Shown in pieces: positions 61,333 to 64,000 of a DNA stretch of 64,000 bases. The notes under the pieces were generated by a model. The model was not told where the DNA came from. It did no database searches and worked only from the letters and a program-made list of their open reading frames with translations. This stretch comes from Snodgrassella gandavensis (GTDB lineage: Bacteria; Pseudomonadota; Gammaproteobacteria; Burkholderiales; Neisseriaceae), in contig NZ_CAJZCE010000001.1 in NCBI RefSeq assembly GCF_914768025.1, positions 62,001 to 126,000 on the forward strand, written 5' to 3'. Each line of letters starts with the position of its first letter. Position 1 is the stretch's first letter. The position numbers and the translations under genes are program-made.

Positions 61333-64000
61333 ATGTCAGAAGATTTAACCATAGGCGTGGGTATCGACGCGCGCGGATTTATTTCCGGCATACGCAGCAC
61401 GGAAGAGCAGGCCAAAAAAGCATCACAGGCACTGACACGCGCCTATCAGGCGTCTGCCCGCAGTGTTAACGGCCTGACCGATGCAGTCATTGCCACCAGA
61501 GCCCAAACCCTGTTAAATCTGGGCGTCACCATGGAACAGGTAGACGCATTCAAACAGACTGCCGTATCCGTACGCAAGTACAAGGAAGAATTAAAAAAGG
61601 TTAGTGGCGAGTACGAGAATAATTCTGCCGGTTTAAATAGATATCTGTTGGACTTTGGCAAGCAAAATGAATTGCTGTCACTGGCCACAATCAGTATGCG
61701 GGAACTCAGGGCGGAAGAAGCCGCCCTTGCCGCCATGAGAAAAGCGCGGCCGGCGGCACCAGAGCCAACCAAAGCGGCCACACCAACAGCGGCAAAAATG
61801 GATGCACTGCCTCCGGTTGCAGTCAAAGTCGGGGATATTGATGTTAAAGGCCTGACTGAATTTAATGCCAAGCTGGATACGGCCTTGGTTAAAGCAAAGC
61901 ATCTGGCCGTGGCCATGCTGGGCATTGGCAGCATGAAACAGTTATCCGGAATGGCGGATGATTGGACAACGGTAAACAACCGTTTGAAGCTGGTGATTAA
62001 CTCTACTGCCGAATTAGTACAGGTGCGCAGCCAGTTAATGGCCAGCGCCAACAACACCGGCCAGTCATTGAGTACCGTGGCCGAACTGTATAACAAGCTG
62101 GTCACGGCGCAGAACCAGACCGGAATCAGCGGCAGCAAGCTGCTGAAACTAACCGATACCATCAATAAAGCCATGGTAATCGGTGGTGGCTCGGCTGAAT
62201 CACAAGCGGCGGCACTGGTGCAGTTATCACAGGCGTTTGCCTCAGGCACATTGCGCGGTGAAGAATTAAATTCCGTACTGGAACAGGCACCGGGGCTGGC
62301 GCAGACAATAGCCAAAGGATTAGGGACAACAGTCGGGCAATTACGTGCACTGGCTGCTGCCGGCAAGCTGACATCCGAGGCCGTGGCCAATGCCATATTA
62401 AAGCAGGCGCCAGTCGTTGATGCGCAATTTAGCAAGATGGTCAAGACCATTGGCCAGTCTGCCACCACCCTTAAAAACAAAGTGATGTCCTTTGTTGGCG
62501 CGCTGGACGAAACCACCGGCGCCAGCCGCAAAGCGGGTGCAATGATGGAATGGCTGGGTAATCATCTGGGGACGGTTGCAACGGTTGTCGGTACCGTGGC
62601 TGCCGTCTATACCGGCAAATATGCCGCATCCATTGCAGCAGTGATTATCCGCAAATACGCCGAAATTGCCGCATCAGAAAAATCTACTGCTGCCATGTTG
62701 AAAGAGGCGGCCGCAGCTAAATTTCTGGCGACAGCCAAGGCGAGCAGTGCCGCCACAGGTGCGGCAGGTACCACAGGGGTGGCAGGGGCAGTAGGCGCAG
62801 TCGGCAGCGTTGCTGGCATGGCCAAAGGTGGCTGGGTTGGTTTGGTTGCCGGCTTGGCCACAGCAGCATTTACTTATTATGAAATCAGTAAAGCGACCGA
62901 TGTGGCCACCAATTCCCTCCGGGCGCAGATAGGAACCATAGAAGAGCTAAAAGAAAAATACGCCGCCGCAGATACAACAGAAAAAACGCATCTGAGAAAC
63001 GAGGCGGAAAAAAACTATAACGACATCATTAAGCGAAGAAACAAGGCAATTGCTGGAATGGTTGTTAAGTCAATAGCTTTTCAGGAAGTGCCGGCTTTTA
63101 AGCTTGATAAGTCACTAAATCAAATTAGACAGATAGAGGAAAAATTAAAAAACTGCGAAATAACAGCGGAGCAGGCAAAAGATGAGACATTTAAGCTACT
63201 TGATGTAAAACCGGGTTCCAAGACAGCAAAAGCCCTTGAGGAAGCACTTTACGGGGTTGATCAGCTACGCAAACAAAGTAATGAAGCTGCTAAGGAAATG
63301 AACGCCTATGGCGGAAACGTGCCCCTATTTGAAACTGCGGAGGAAAAAACACAGGCTGCGGAGGCGGGTGTAAAAAAGGTTGATGAAGCTTTTCAGAAGT
63401 TAATTGATTCGCAAAAACAGAGCAATGAGCTTCTTTATAAGCAAAGTCAGCTTATGGCTCGTGGGGTGTCGGAAAATGTTGCTGCTAATTTAGCAAAAGC
63501 AGACGACGGCACACGAACACCTGAAGAGTTAAAAGAATATAAATTTGTTTTAGAAACAAATGAATACTGGAAAAAGCAGATTGAAAACACCAAAGCGGTG
63601 GCATCAACCCTGCAATCGTTGGGGAATAGCGCTGCTGAGGCGAAGGCTGAGTTACTGGGCGGAAAGGAGGGATTAACTTTATTCAAACTTTCAACGCAAA
63701 ATGCCACCAGCGCGCAGATGGAACAGGCCAAGCAGGCCATGGCGCAAAGCAAGCTATACCGGGAGCAGTTGCAAAACCAGCAGACCCTGAAAGACATGGT
63801 ACAGCAGGCACAGGAGGCAAGGGCAGAACTGATTGGCGGTAAAAACGGCCTGATTGCATTCCGGCTGGGGCTGACCCATGCCACCGATGAACAGATACGA
63901 CAGGCACAGGCAGTTAATGCATTAACTGAGCAGATACAGAAACAAAAATCTGTTATGGCCACACTGGAGGGTTTAAAAGAGCAGGTTGAAACATTGGGCA
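61333..64000 (+). CDS. Tail tape measure protein, 5' part (continues past window)
   Basis: ATG 61333 opens a frame that stays open to the end of the window (889 codons). The N-terminal domain is the tape-measure type: WTTVNNRLKLVINSTAELVQ (about 213-232), LSQAFASGTLRGEELNSVLEQ, PGLAQTIAKGLGTTVGQLRAL and a hydrophobic region near residues 415-520 (VATVVGTVAAVYTGKYAAS, GGWVGLVAGLATAAFTYY) that may insert in the host membrane. Coiled-coil repeats follow; the last part shows a repeat of about 59 residues. Its length sets tail length. A 361-codon antisense frame here is a shadow. Confidence 0.93.
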   Translation, partial: MSEDLTIGVGIDARGFISGIRSTEEQAKKASQALTRAYQASARSVNGLTDAVIATRAQTLLNLGVTMEQVDAFKQTAVSVRKYKEELKKVSGEYENNSAGLNRYLLDFGKQNELLSLATISMRELRAEEAALAAMRKARPAAPEPTKAATPTAAKMDALPPVAVKVGDIDVKGLTEFNAKLDTALVKAKHLAVAMLGIGSMKQLSGMADDWTTVNNRLKLVINSTAELVQVRSQLMASANNTGQSLSTVAELYNKLVTAQNQTGISGSKLLKLTDTINKAMVIGGGSAESQAAALVQLSQAFASGTLRGEELNSVLEQAPGLAQTIAKGLGTTVGQLRALAAAGKLTSEAVANAILKQAPVVDAQFSKMVKTIGQSATTLKNKVMSFVGALDETTGASRKAGAMMEWLGNHLGTVATVVGTVAAVYTGKYAASIAAVIIRKYAEIAASEKSTAAMLKEAAAAKFLATAKASSAATGAAGTTGVAGAVGAVGSVAGMAKGGWVGLVAGLATAAFTYYEISKATDVATNSLRAQIGTIEELKEKYAAADTTEKTHLRNEAEKNYNDIIKRRNKAIAGMVVKSIAFQEVPAFKLDKSLNQIRQIEEKLKNCEITAEQAKDETFKLLDVKPGSKTAKALEEALYGVDQLRKQSNEAAKEMNAYGGNVPLFETAEEKTQAAEAGVKKVDEAFQKLIDSQKQSNELLYKQSQLMARGVSENVAANLAKADDGTRTPEELKEYKFVLETNEYWKKQIENTKAVASTLQSLGNSAAEAKAELLGGKEGLTLFKLSTQNATSAQMEQAKQAMAQSKLYREQLQNQQTLKDMVQQAQEARAELIGGKNGLIAFRLGLTHATDEQIRQAQAVNALTEQIQKQKSVMATLEGLKEQVETLG

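Noticed and set aside
61446-62531. 361-codon minus-strand frame
   Set aside because: It is fully antisense to the tape measure gene, rich in Ser/Ala/Cys as expected for a reverse shadow, and has no ribosome site.

Overview
The window reads as a chromosome segment of a betaproteobacterium of the family Neisseriaceae. The arguments are the TCA block gltA-sucA-sucB-lpdA in that order, the ilvE plus CHCC zinc-finger pair, a UbiM-like quinone hydroxylase, and 12-base elements AAGCTGCCTGAA in terminators that resemble the DNA-uptake-sequence dialects of this family. The moderate-to-low GC and the missing sucCD after lpdA fit a bee-gut Snodgrassella-type organism, but the genus is an inference.

Positions 1 to about 39.35 kb are ordinary host chromosome. 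First comes the 2-oxoglutarate dehydrogenase block (2-6912), followed by an AT-rich orphan gene for a TIR-like protein of the DUF1863/ThsB type (7079-7639). Then come housekeeping genes: hslR, pncB, two hotdog thioesterases, scpA, tcdA, a universal stress protein, an isochorismatase-like hydrolase, the lytic transglycosylase slt, trkH-trkA, an M48 lipoprotein protease, acnB, cysK, ppiB, fbp, rlmJ, a GST, a dihydroorotate dehydrogenase-family gene broken by one in-frame TAA, mscL, fabI, trxB, ilvE, lapA-lapB, pyrF, ubiM, an Smr protein and a DUF2062 protein. Most transcription units end in clear hairpin terminators.

From about 39.5 kb to the window end lies a prophage, visible for about 24.5 kb and running off the right edge. 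Just left of its integrase a promoter and the first 11 codons of a host-like reading frame stop abruptly, as if integration cut a gene. The left arm (39.5-46.8 kb) holds the integrase, a DUF4224 protein, several unknown small genes, a duplicated 125-codon gene with a shared flank, a GC-rich structured island, and two different S24/XRE repressors facing each other. The two repressors share operator-like sites (TTATCTAATAGATAA type). A Cro-like gene diverges from the second repressor.

The replication module (46.9-49.9 kb) has a helicase-loader-like protein with four 24-bp iterons inside its gene, then a Toprim primase-helicase. A possible late regulator, a structured RNA with a terminator, a RelE-type toxin-antitoxin pair and small ORFs follow. 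An HNH gene and an HK97-type late operon come next: terS, terL, portal, prohead protease, major capsid, four connector/completion proteins, major tail protein, tail chaperone with an A-AAA-AAG slippery site, and the start of the tape measure gene. No lysis enzyme and no right attachment site are visible.
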